A DNA stretch of 51,257 nt from Candidatus Paceibacter sp. (GTDB taxonomy: Bacteria > Patescibacteriota > Minisyncoccia > UBA6257 > JAGOQP01). Shown piece after piece: positions 36,903 through 45,616 of the stretch. A model generated the notes under the pieces. The model was given only the letters and a program-made list of their open reading frames with translations, was not told where the DNA came from and did no database searches. Position 1 is the stretch's first letter, and each line of letters begins with the position of its first letter. The stretch spans positions 129,866-181,122 of the forward strand of contig DYGB01000001.1 of the NCBI GenBank assembly GCA_020724905.1, written 5' to 3'. The translations under genes were made by a program, and so were the position numbers.

Positions 36903-38027
36903 CTAATTTTTCTTCGAATTTACAAGAAAGGTTGCGAGGGCTCCATCAAGACCTCCATCGAATACATTTTCTTGGATAGAGGCAGATTTTATCTTTCCAG
37001 ATTCTATCTGCATTCTTCTGATAACCCTCTCTCTTTCCTGAGGATCTGATAGAACTTCAAAGGATTTTTTCGTTGCTTCTTTTTTAGCAGCAACTTTTTC
37101 ATCCTCTGGAAGACTTTCAAAATCAGGGGGAAGGAAGGAACTAAAAACATAGTTCGCAACAGCAAGTCCTCGTGTAATACTCTCTGTCACCTCTTTTGTT
37201 CTTTCTATCTCTTCTTTTGATTTGCTCGCAATAGCTTCTATCATTTCATCATTTGGTTTTACGGACGAGACTTTTAATAGATGAATTCTAGAGCCAAAAC
37301 GTTTTAATCTTACTTCGTCTTCACCAGAGGATCCTAATCCCATAGCGACATTTTTCGTTTCCTCTTTCCTTTCTTTTTCCTCAGGAGACATGTGTATCTT
37401 TTTAACATGGGATCCAAGGACAATATTATCAAACTCTTCTTGAGTTATGCCGTCCTCTGTTCCTATTTTTTTTTTCAACATACGGAGTCTTTCCTCTGTA
37501 TATTTGGGTATCCTGTGACCTAGTATTGCTGCAACGACCATTTCAAGAAATTTATCACCCATTCCAAGAGCCTGTTGCCAGTTCTTAGGTTCCTCATATG
37601 GGTCTGCTGCAAAATTTCTTATGATATGATCTAGGTCTGCACTAAACTGAGTGTAGATATCATCAATACTTTCAAAATTCATGAAATTAAGAATTTCATC
37701 GAATGTGTCACCAGGAACGATGGCTACTTCTATTTCTATTTTGACATCAGTACTTACACCAAATGAATTTTCTTTTTTTGCCGTATCATCTGGGGCAAAG
37801 ATATCGTCGATGAGTATCTTCCTTGATTTTATCGCCCTAGAAAAAACAGAAGCTTTTTCAAGGAAAGGAATTTTTAAGTGAAGTCCTTCTCCTCTTGAGC
37901 GGACTCTTTTCCCGAAACAAGTAATCATTGCCACATGGTTTGTTCTTACAAGAAAAAAAGTGTCAGACAAAATGGCAACAACAACAAAGATCAGAGCAAG
38001 ATAGAAAAAAATCGTACTGAGTTCCAT
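36903..38027 (-). CDS. SPFH/Band 7 domain membrane protein
   Basis: 374 aa; FFLVRTNHVAMITCFGKRVRSRGEGLHLKIPFLEKASVFSRAIKSRKI..; SD AAGGAG upstream. Confidence 0.85.
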   Translation of the reverse strand: MELSTIFFYLALIFVVVAILSDTFFLVRTNHVAMITCFGKRVRSRGEGLHLKIPFLEKASVFSRAIKSRKILIDDIFAPDDTAKKENSFGVSTDVKIEIEVAIVPGDTFDEILNFMNFESIDDIYTQFSADLDHIIRNFAADPYEEPKNWQQALGMGDKFLEMVVAAILGHRIPKYTEERLRMLKKKIGTEDGITQEEFDNIVLGSHVKKIHMSPEEKERKEETKNVAMGLGSSGEDEVRLKRFGSRIHLLKVSSVKPNDEMIEAIASKSKEEIERTKEVTESITRGLAVANYVFSSFLPPDFESLPEDEKVAAKKEATKKSFEVLSDPQERERVIRRMQIESGKIKSASIQENVFDGGLDGALATFLVNSKKN

Positions 38028-38148
38028 TGTATTTCTCCTTATATTGTTTTTAAATTATAAATGTTCGTGGCTATATATTAGCATTTTTATAGCATATTGT
38101 CAATCTGTTGAGAATGAGGTATTTTGTGTATGATAAGTGAGGTTTAGC

Positions 38149-38231
38149 GGGCAGGTGGCGGAATTGGTAGACGCGCTAGGTTTAGGACCTAGTGTCCTCG
38201 CGACGTGAGGGTTCGAGTCCCTCTCTGCCCA
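38149..38231 (+). tRNA. tRNA-Leu (UAG)
   Basis: GGGCAGG..CTAGG TTTAGGA CCTAG, long variable arm, ..GGTTCGAGTCC..TCTGCCC A. Confidence 0.93.
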
Positions 38232-38240
38232 CATAATTTC

Positions 38241-38270
38241 TTGCGATATTCTTTGTATCGGTGCTATGAT
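38241..38270 (+). promoter_or_regulatory. Promoter candidate for hppA
   Basis: TTGCGA-N18-TATGAT; -10 lies between arms of the inverted repeat TATCGGT/ACCGATA (38256-38278). Confidence 0.5.
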
Positions 38271-38304
38271 AACCGATAGTTAGTAATGTAAGTAAATAAA
38301 CTAT

Positions 38305-40353
38305 ATGGAATATTATCTCATATTTATTCCTGTGGGACTTGCTATCCTCTATACGGTATACCTTATAGGGTGGCTCAAAAAGAAACCATCAGGAAATGAA
38401 CAAATGATTGCCATTTCAAAGGCAATTCAGGAAGGATCAAAGGCATATTTAAATAGACAGTACAAAACAGTCGGTATTGTTGCTGTCGTACTTGGAGCAT
38501 TGATATGGGGCTTTCTAGGATGGATAAGTGCTCTTGGGTTTATTATCGGAGCAGCGGCATCAGCGCTTGCAGGCTATATTGGAATGAACATTGCAGTTCG
38601 TTCAAATAGTAAAACAGCAGAGGGAGCAAAAACAGGACTTTCTAGTGCTCTTTCTATTGCATTTCGAGCAGGAGCGGTGACCGGTCTTTTGGTGGTATCA
38701 CTTGGACTTCTTGCTGTTGCTGGATTTTTTATTCTTAGTGATTTTAATATCAACGCATTGATAGGGTTAGGATTTGGAGCCAGCCTTATTTCTGTATTTG
38801 CACGACTTGGAGGAGGAATCTTTACCAAAGCAGCTGACGTGGGAACAGATATGGTTGGAAAAGTTGAAGCAGGTATCCCAGAAGATGATCCTCGTAACCC
38901 TGGTGTTATCGCAGATAACGTAGGAGACAACGTAGGAGATTGCGCTGGTATGGCAGCAGACTTGTTTGAGACATACGCAGTTACACTAACTGCAGCAATT
39001 CTCCTTGGGTCTGTCTATTACGCAGGAGAAACATCACAGATTATCTTCCCTCTAATTCTTGGTGGCCTTGCTATTATTTCTTCTATTGTGGGAACACTTT
39101 TCGTTCGTACAAACAAAAAGGAAGGAATTATGAATGCGCTCTACAAAGGACTTGGAGTGTCACTCGTCGTTTCTGCTGTCCTCTTTTATTTTGCATCAGC
39201 ATATATCTTTCCAGATCAGGTATGGGATGTATTCATTCCAGCACTTATCGGATTGATTGTAACAGTACTTATGGTGATCATTACCGATTACTACACTGCA
39301 ACAAAGTTTAGACCAGTACGAAGTATTGCCGAAGCCTCAGAATCAGGACATGGAACAAACATTATCATGGGACTTTCTGTTGGAATGAAAGCTACCTTCC
39401 TTCCTGTTCTTGTGATTGCAGCAGGAATTCTTGTTTCATACTTTCTTTCAGGAGTATTTGGTGTTGCGATTGCAGCAACAGCAATGCTTTCTGTAGCTGG
39501 TATTATCGTTGCGATTGATTCATTTGGCCCTGTAACAGATAATGCAGGAGGTATCGCTGAAATGTCAGGAGCTTCTGAGGAAGTACGAGACATTACCGAT
39601 GCACTTGATGCAGTTGGAAACACAACAAAGGCGGTAACAAAAGGATATGCGATTGCTTCAGCAGGGCTTGCTGCGCTTGCTCTCTTTGCTGGGTACACAG
39701 AAGAAATTACAAAACTCTATGAACTTCCAAGTTCATTCGCATTGGTGGGGATGTTTGATATCACCAGCCCCTTTGTTCTTGTAGGGCTCTTGATTGGAGC
39801 AGCTATTCCATATCTATTTAGTTCTATTGCAATGAAATCTGTTGGAGTTGCAGCAGGTGCCATTGTTACTGAAATTCGAAGACAGTTTAGAGAGATTCCA
39901 GGAATTATGGAAGGAACAGGAAAGCCTGAGTATGACAAAGCAGTTGATATTGTGACTCGATCAGCGCTCAAAGAAATGGTTGTTCCCGCACTTCTCCCTA
40001 TCGTTGCAGTACTTCTGGTTGGGTTTGGATTTAAGGTTGTTATTGGTGCTATCCTTACTCCAGAATCAGGATCAGTTGCAGCATTTCAGGCGCTTGGAGG
40101 ACTTCTCATCGGAACAATTATCTCTGGACTCTTTGTTGCTCTTTCTATGACATCAGGAGGAGCTGCATGGGACAACGCAAAGAAATATATTGAAGATGGA
40201 AACTTTGGAGGAAAAGGATCAGAAGCTCACAAAGCTGCTGTTACCGGGGACACCGTAGGAGATCCATACAAAGATACTGCAGGACCTGCAATCAATCCAT
40301 TGATTAAGGTTATTATGATTGTTGCTCTCCTCATCGTCCCATTCCTTATGTAA
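38305..40353 (+). CDS. hppA: Membrane-bound proton-translocating pyrophosphatase
   Basis: [78 protein letters not shown]. Confidence 0.97.
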   Translation: MEYYLIFIPVGLAILYTVYLIGWLKKKPSGNEQMIAISKAIQEGSKAYLNRQYKTVGIVAVVLGALIWGFLGWISALGFIIGAAASALAGYIGMNIAVRSNSKTAEGAKTGLSSALSIAFRAGAVTGLLVVSLGLLAVAGFFILSDFNINALIGLGFGASLISVFARLGGGIFTKAADVGTDMVGKVEAGIPEDDPRNPGVIADNVGDNVGDCAGMAADLFETYAVTLTAAILLGSVYYAGETSQIIFPLILGGLAIISSIVGTLFVRTNKKEGIMNALYKGLGVSLVVSAVLFYFASAYIFPDQVWDVFIPALIGLIVTVLMVIITDYYTATKFRPVRSIAEASESGHGTNIIMGLSVGMKATFLPVLVIAAGILVSYFLSGVFGVAIAATAMLSVAGIIVAIDSFGPVTDNAGGIAEMSGASEEVRDITDALDAVGNTTKAVTKGYAIASAGLAALALFAGYTEEITKLYELPSSFALVGMFDITSPFVLVGLLIGAAIPYLFSSIAMKSVGVAAGAIVTEIRRQFREIPGIMEGTGKPEYDKAVDIVTRSALKEMVVPALLPIVAVLLVGFGFKVVIGAILTPESGSVAAFQALGGLLIGTIISGLFVALSMTSGGAAWDNAKKYIEDGNFGGKGSEAHKAAVTGDTVGDPYKDTAGPAINPLIKVIMIVALLIVPFLM

Positions 40354-40371
40354 GAAAAACCTATGAGATAG

Positions 40372-40402
40372 AAAAAAGCCACAGAGTTCTGTGGCTTTTT
40401 TT
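40372..40402. terminator. Terminator between hppA and xer (convergent)
   Basis: AAAAAAGCCACAGA-GT-TCTGTGGCTTTTTT. Confidence 0.88.
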
Positions 40403-41309
40403 ATCTTCTCCGTGTCCCATGAAAACTCTTGTGAACATCTTTAAGTTGTTTGTTGGTCAGATGCGTATACATCTGTGTAGTAGATATATTGGAATGTCCT
40501 AAAAGTTCTTGTACAGCACGAAGGTCAGCACCATTCATTAAAAGGTCAGTCGCATACTGGTGACGAATTTGGTGAGGAGTTACCTTTCCCATAATACCGC
40601 TTTTCTTTGCGTATCGTTGTACCATTCTCTGTACGGTGCGAGGTTGTATTCTTCCAAGAACAGAGGGTTTTTTTGCCTTACTAAAACTCACAAAGAGAGC
40701 TTCATCAGCATCTCCTCGTTTTTCAAGGTACGCAGCAAGAGCTTTCTGAGCCCGTGAAGAAAGAAATACCACACGTAATTTCCCTCCTTTTCCTCTGACG
40801 GTAAATTCTCCTCTCTTAATATCAATATAGCGAGAAAGATTACAGAGTTCAGAGATACGAAGGCCGGTAGAAAAGAGGGTTTCAAGGAGTGCTCGATCTC
40901 GAAGTGCAACGATACTATCCCCCTGTGGAGCATTTAGGAATCGTTCCAAATCAGCGTATTCAATGATATCGATTTGATGTTGAGATAGTTTTGGAAGCTC
41001 TATCTGTTCTGGGAGCACAGGAACAGTACTATCCTGGCGTATGAGATACTTTAAAAGATTTCTTAGGGCAATAGCATAGAAGCTTTGTGTCTTTTTTGAG
41101 AGATAATTCCCCTGTGGTGTCTTTTTTCGTGCAAGAAAGAGACGAAATGAACGAATCGTTTCAAGTGAAATATCATCTAATACGTCATGTCCTAGATATT
41201 CTTGAAATGCTTCTAAGTAGCGTCGATAATTTTCGACGGTTTTTGGAGATCTGTCCTTTTCTATCTCAAGATGTTCCAAATAGTGGCGAATTGCTTCTGA
41301 GAGCTTCAT
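40401..41309 (-). CDS. Tyrosine recombinase XerC/XerD-like
   Basis: LLETLFSTGLRISELCNL, TPHQIRHQYATDLLMNGADLRAVQELLGHSNISTTQMYTH. Confidence 0.94.
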   Translation of the reverse strand: MKLSEAIRHYLEHLEIEKDRSPKTVENYRRYLEAFQEYLGHDVLDDISLETIRSFRLFLARKKTPQGNYLSKKTQSFYAIALRNLLKYLIRQDSTVPVLPEQIELPKLSQHQIDIIEYADLERFLNAPQGDSIVALRDRALLETLFSTGLRISELCNLSRYIDIKRGEFTVRGKGGKLRVVFLSSRAQKALAAYLEKRGDADEALFVSFSKAKKPSVLGRIQPRTVQRMVQRYAKKSGIMGKVTPHQIRHQYATDLLMNGADLRAVQELLGHSNISTTQMYTHLTNKQLKDVHKSFHGTRRR

Positions 41310-41349
41310 ATAGGTGAGTATACCATAAAATATTGTGCGACATAATTCG

Positions 41350-41378
41350 TTGACTTTGTATATGGAAAGAAGTATACT
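41350..41378 (+). promoter_or_regulatory. rpsO promoter
   Basis: TTGACT-N17-TATACT, -10 ends 9 nt before ATG. Confidence 0.75.
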
Positions 41379-41387
41379 GGCACCGTT

Positions 41388-41654
41388 ATGTTGACTAAAA
41401 GAAAAAAGCTAAACGCTATCAAAGAAACACAAAAACACGAGAATGACACAGGTTCTGCGCAGGCTCAGGTGAGCATTCTTTCTCGTCGCATTGATGAACT
41501 CACAAAACATCTCAAAGACAACGCAAAAGATAATGCGTCACGACGAGGTCTTTTGAAAATGGTCTCTCGTCGTAGAAAACTTCTTGATTTTCTCTCAAAG
41601 AACGATGAGAAATCATACAACAGCGTTGTGAAGAAATTGGGATTGAAGAAATAA
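41388..41654 (+). CDS. rpsO: 30S ribosomal protein S15
   Basis: DTGSAQAQVSILSRRIDELTKHLKDNAKDNASRRGLLKMVSRRRKLLDFL. Confidence 0.96.
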   Translation: MLTKRKKLNAIKETQKHENDTGSAQAQVSILSRRIDELTKHLKDNAKDNASRRGLLKMVSRRRKLLDFLSKNDEKSYNSVVKKLGLKK

Positions 41655-41656
41655 GC

Positions 41657-42172
41657 ATGATTCGAAAAAATCAGCGTGTAGGAGTCTTTATCGATATACA
41701 AAATTTGTATCATTCTGCAAAGAATGTATATAACGCACGTGTTAACTTTGAAAACCTTCTCTCGCTTGCCGTAGGTAAACGAGATTTAGTACGAGCAGTT
41801 GGATATGTGGTAAAAAGCGATACGTCTCTTGGAGAAAGTTCTTTTTTTGATATGCTTGAAAATCTTGGAATAGAGCTCCGAGTAAAAGATCTCCTTATTT
41901 ATACTGATGGTGAGAAAAAAGCTGACTGGGATGTTGGAATGTGTGTTGATGCTATCCGTATGGCTGATATGTTTGATGTGATTGTGCTAGTTACTGGGGA
42001 TGGAGACTTTGTCCCACTCGTTGAATACTTACAATCAGCACGAGGACGATTTGTCGAAGTAGTATCATTTAAACGATCAACATCATCACAACTTCGAGAT
42101 GCATGTGATAGACACGTTGATCTTGATGGGAACGCGAAACTTCTCATTCCAATAAAAAAGAAAAAGAAATAA
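41657..42172 (+). CDS. NYN (LabA/DUF88) domain protein, predicted PIN-like nuclease
   Basis: RVGVFIDIQNLYHSAKNVY.., KADWDVGMCVDAIRMADMFDVIVLVTGDGDFVPLVEYLQ. Confidence 0.88.
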   Translation: MIRKNQRVGVFIDIQNLYHSAKNVYNARVNFENLLSLAVGKRDLVRAVGYVVKSDTSLGESSFFDMLENLGIELRVKDLLIYTDGEKKADWDVGMCVDAIRMADMFDVIVLVTGDGDFVPLVEYLQSARGRFVEVVSFKRSTSSQLRDACDRHVDLDGNAKLLIPIKKKKK

Positions 42173-42177
42173 GATAT

Positions 42178-44313
42178 ATGAAACAAGAACAATTTAGTAC
42201 AACAATAGGAGATCAGACGATATCATTTACACTCTCAGATGTTGCGCCACAAGCAGGTGCGGCAGTGATTGGAACACACGGAGAGACGAGTGTTCTGGCA
42301 ACAGTCGTTATGGGGAAAGAGGATAAGAATATGGGATTTTTTCCCCTCACCGTTGACTACGAAGAACGTTTTTATGCAGCAGGAAAAATACTAGGAAGTA
42401 GATTTGTTCGTCGTGAGGGGCGTCCTTCACAAGACGCAATCCTTTCAGGACGTCTTATTGATAGAACAATTCGTCCACTCTTTAACGATAAATTACGAAG
42501 AGATATACAGGTTATTATCACTATTCTTTCGTATGATGAGAAAAATGATCCAGATATCATTGCGCTTCTTTCTGCGTCATTAGCACTTGGACTCTCAGAG
42601 ATTCCATGGAATGGGCCAGTTGCAGGAGTGCGAGCTCTTTTTGATCCAGAGACAGGAGAGGTGTCATACAACAGACCCGCTCAAGACGTAGAAACAGTAT
42701 TGCAAAAAACAGGAGGAGGAGAGATTCTTTTTGCAGGCACTGATGAGAAGGTGAATATGATTGAGCTTGAAGGAAATGAAATTCAAGAGACAACACTTGA
42801 AACAATGTTCCTGAAGTCTCAAGAAGAATTAAAAAAACTTATATCATTACAGAACGATATAATTAAAAAACACGGAAAAGAAAAGGCAACTGTTTCAGGT
42901 ATTGTATTTAACGAACAGCTTGTTGCAGATATTCGTACACAAGGAGAAGCCCTTCTTACAGAAGCAGTTCTTAAAAAAGGAAAACAGGAACGAGATGAAG
43001 CCCTTTCTGACGCAATGGGAAAACTACGAGATATGCTTGTAGAAAAATCATACACAGAAGAAGACCTTGAACATTTTCCTCTCATTTGTGATGAATTTAT
43101 AAATGAAATTGTACACAAAAAAGCCCTTAATGAAGGTATTCGTGTTGATGGAAGAGGAATGGATGAGATTAGACCTCTTGAGAGTACAGTAGGTATCATT
43201 CCTCGAGTACATGGATCAAGTCTCTTTAAAAGAGGACTTACCCATGCACTTGCAGTAACAACACTCGCTCCCCCAGGATCACACCAGCTTGTTGAAACAA
43301 TTGAAGCAACTTCAAAGAAACGATTTCTTCTTCACTATAACTTCCCTCCTTACTCTGTAGGAGAAACGGGAAGAATAGGATCTCCAGGAAGACGGGAGAT
43401 AGGGCATGGTGCTCTTGCTCAAAAAGCCCTCAAGGCAGTAATTCCAAGCCAAGAGGTATTCCCATACACCATTCGTTTAGTATCTGAAATTGTTTCATCA
43501 AATGGATCTTCATCAATGGCAACAGTATGTGCAGGTTCACTGTCTCTTATGGATGCAGGGGTGCCAATTAAAAAACCTGTTGCAGGAATAGCGCTTGGTG
43601 TTATGACGCATCAAGGATATAACTCTCAGACAACAGAGAAAGACTATGTTGTCCTTACAGATATTCAGGGTCCAGAAGATCATTATGGAGATATGGACTT
43701 TAAGGTGGCAGGAACAAGAGATGGTATTACCGCTATGCAGATGGATGTAAAAATAGAGGGGATTGATAAGGATGTATTCATGCAAGCCCTCGGGAAAGCA
43801 AAAGAAGCTCGTATGAAGATACTTGAAAACATCACCAGTGCCCTTCCTGCTCCTCGAGAACGTATATCTCAGTATGCGCCAGTAATAAAGATTACCTCAG
43901 TACTTCCAGAACAGATTGGACTGGTCATTGGCCCTGGAGGGAAAACAATAAATGGATTGATAGAAAAGTATGATATTGAATCAATTGATATTGATGATGA
44001 TGGAAAAGTATTTATCTCAGGAACAAATATAGAAGATGTAGAGAAAGTACTAAGAGAAATAGAAGGAATGACACATGTATTTCATGTAGGAGATATTGTT
44101 GAAGGAGATATTATAAAAACATTAGACTTTGGAGCCATTGTTGCTCTTGGGGGAGGAAGGGATGGCATGATTCACGTTTCAGAATTGAAAGATGGGTATG
44201 TAAAGCAGGTTGAAGATGTGGTAAAGCTAGGGGATCACGTGAAAGCAAAAGTCATCAAAGTTGATGAGTCGAGTGGGAAGATTAGCCTTTCTATAAAAGC
44301 TCTTGAGAAATAA
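42178..44313 (+). CDS. pnp: Polyribonucleotide nucleotidyltransferase
   Basis: Two RNase PH domains (FFPLTVDYEERFYAAGKI; YSVGETGRIGSPGRREIGHGALA), KH GLVIGPGGKTINGLIEKY, C-terminal S1. Confidence 0.97.
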   Translation: MKQEQFSTTIGDQTISFTLSDVAPQAGAAVIGTHGETSVLATVVMGKEDKNMGFFPLTVDYEERFYAAGKILGSRFVRREGRPSQDAILSGRLIDRTIRPLFNDKLRRDIQVIITILSYDEKNDPDIIALLSASLALGLSEIPWNGPVAGVRALFDPETGEVSYNRPAQDVETVLQKTGGGEILFAGTDEKVNMIELEGNEIQETTLETMFLKSQEELKKLISLQNDIIKKHGKEKATVSGIVFNEQLVADIRTQGEALLTEAVLKKGKQERDEALSDAMGKLRDMLVEKSYTEEDLEHFPLICDEFINEIVHKKALNEGIRVDGRGMDEIRPLESTVGIIPRVHGSSLFKRGLTHALAVTTLAPPGSHQLVETIEATSKKRFLLHYNFPPYSVGETGRIGSPGRREIGHGALAQKALKAVIPSQEVFPYTIRLVSEIVSSNGSSSMATVCAGSLSLMDAGVPIKKPVAGIALGVMTHQGYNSQTTEKDYVVLTDIQGPEDHYGDMDFKVAGTRDGITAMQMDVKIEGIDKDVFMQALGKAKEARMKILENITSALPAPRERISQYAPVIKITSVLPEQIGLVIGPGGKTINGLIEKYDIESIDIDDDGKVFISGTNIEDVEKVLREIEGMTHVFHVGDIVEGDIIKTLDFGAIVALGGGRDGMIHVSELKDGYVKQVEDVVKLGDHVKAKVIKVDESSGKISLSIKALEK

Positions 44314-44346
44314 AAAACAGCCCTCATCATGAGGGCTGTTTTTTTT
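44312..44346. terminator. Terminator between pnp and 3D-domain gene
   Basis: AAAAAACAGCCCTCATCATGAGGGCTGTTTTTTTT. Confidence 0.9.
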
Positions 44347-44349
44347 GTC

Positions 44350-44844
44350 TTATAGAATTTCGATTGTTGTTTTTCGTTTTCCAAAATCAATTGCTTGAAT
44401 TTTGTTATCGAACCAGATATCAACGATGTGAACATTGTTGTAACGGGCATTCATTCTGTCTTCAACAACGAAGACTTGTTCTCCAAAGAGTTCAGGAAGT
44501 TTAAATTCCGTTCCCATTGGAAGAAAGTTTGCCGCTGCAACACCATCTCGTACATGTGACCCTGATGCAGTGATAAATGGTGTATCGTCTGTTTCATCGG
44601 GGTGACTGGTATATGCGGTTGCCCATACACTCATGACATGTGAGTCTTGAGCGATAGGGGGAGCATGTGTAACGAGTGGCTTTTCGCTCACAACGCCTTC
44701 TATGGCTACAGACTGAGAAAGAGAAACTGATGCAAGATCATCCCCATTTCCAGTTTGTGATGCTTCTATAAGGTTCGAGGTCGTTTGAGTAGCGAATAAG
44801 AATAATAGTATTACGCTACCAAATACAATGCTACGTTTACCCAT
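44350..44844 (-). CDS. 3D-domain (peptidoglycan-active, RpfB/YocH-type) secreted protein
   Basis: SVWATAYTSHPDETDDTPFITASGSHVRDGVAAANFLPMGTEFKLPELFGEQVFVVEDRMNARYNNVHIVDIWFDNK.. Confidence 0.82.
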   Translation of the reverse strand: MGKRSIVFGSVILLFLFATQTTSNLIEASQTGNGDDLASVSLSQSVAIEGVVSEKPLVTHAPPIAQDSHVMSVWATAYTSHPDETDDTPFITASGSHVRDGVAAANFLPMGTEFKLPELFGEQVFVVEDRMNARYNNVHIVDIWFDNKIQAIDFGKRKTTIEIL

Positions 44845-44938
44845 ACAATAATGTTAGTTGTAATGGGCTCTGTACCAGGTGTCTGCGATATGCACGCACA
44901 GAGCGGGTTCGTATCTATACTGATGTTGTATAGCAAAC

Positions 44939-44964
44939 AAAAAAGTCCCACTACGGGAACTTTT
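44939..44964 (-). terminator. Terminator-like hairpin at predicted TSS of 3D-domain gene leader
   Basis: Minus strand AAAAGTTCCC-GTAGT-GGGACTTTTTT, immediately downstream of TTGACT-N16-TATACT (44970-44997). Confidence 0.6.
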
Positions 44965-45035
44965 GCATAAGTATACACGCATAAAATTAAAAGTCAAGTG
45001 GTTGTATTTAAGGGGTAAGAGGATACAATATTCTC

Positions 45036-45611
45036 ATGGAAGAGGTATTAGACAAGGGATGTATACTAGAAAGAACAGCAACAGGAGAGCATGATGCTCT
45101 TTTTTCTCTGTTTACCAAACAACATGGAAAGATTCGTCTCAGGGCACAAGGTATCCTTAAACAAGAGGCTCGTCTTGGGGGTATCCTCCAACCTCTTCGA
45201 TTTGTTCAGGTACGATATATACAAACTCCAGGGACAATACATAAACTGGTTGATGCAGCCCTTGATGTATCATTTCATGAACTACACACCTATAACAGGA
45301 AAGATCTTCTCCCCATGCTTCAGTGTGTAGACTATATCACATTTGATGCACATCAAGATGGTCAGATGTGGTTTTTCCTTCAAAGTATTTTTTCTCATAC
45401 ATTTAACATAGAAGAAATGGCTCGAGCCCTTTGGAAGATAGAGGGAGGGAATATTTCATTTCCTCATCGATGCCAGGTCTGTCAAAAGAGACAATCAGAG
45501 GTATTTGTCGCATCACAAAAAAATGTACTCTGTCATGTGTGTGCAAAGGGGTATGATACACGTGAAGTTATTCCGCTTTCTTTTTTTAATTCCCCTGATG
45601 AGGTAAGATAG
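45036..45611 (+). CDS. recO: DNA repair protein RecO (short)
   Basis: GCILERTATGEHDALFSLFTKQHGKIRLRAQGILKQEARLGGILQPL; Cys pairs CQVCQ/CHVC. Confidence 0.85.
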   Translation: MEEVLDKGCILERTATGEHDALFSLFTKQHGKIRLRAQGILKQEARLGGILQPLRFVQVRYIQTPGTIHKLVDAALDVSFHELHTYNRKDLLPMLQCVDYITFDAHQDGQMWFFLQSIFSHTFNIEEMARALWKIEGGNISFPHRCQVCQKRQSEVFVASQKNVLCHVCAKGYDTREVIPLSFFNSPDEVR

Positions 45612-45616
45612 GATAT

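Noticed and set aside
38574-39971. Minus-strand ORFs inside hppA
   Set aside because: Antisense shadow frames of a strongly conserved membrane pyrophosphatase.
42372-43199. Minus-strand ORFs inside pnp
   Set aside because: Antisense to intact PNPase domains; no independent evidence.
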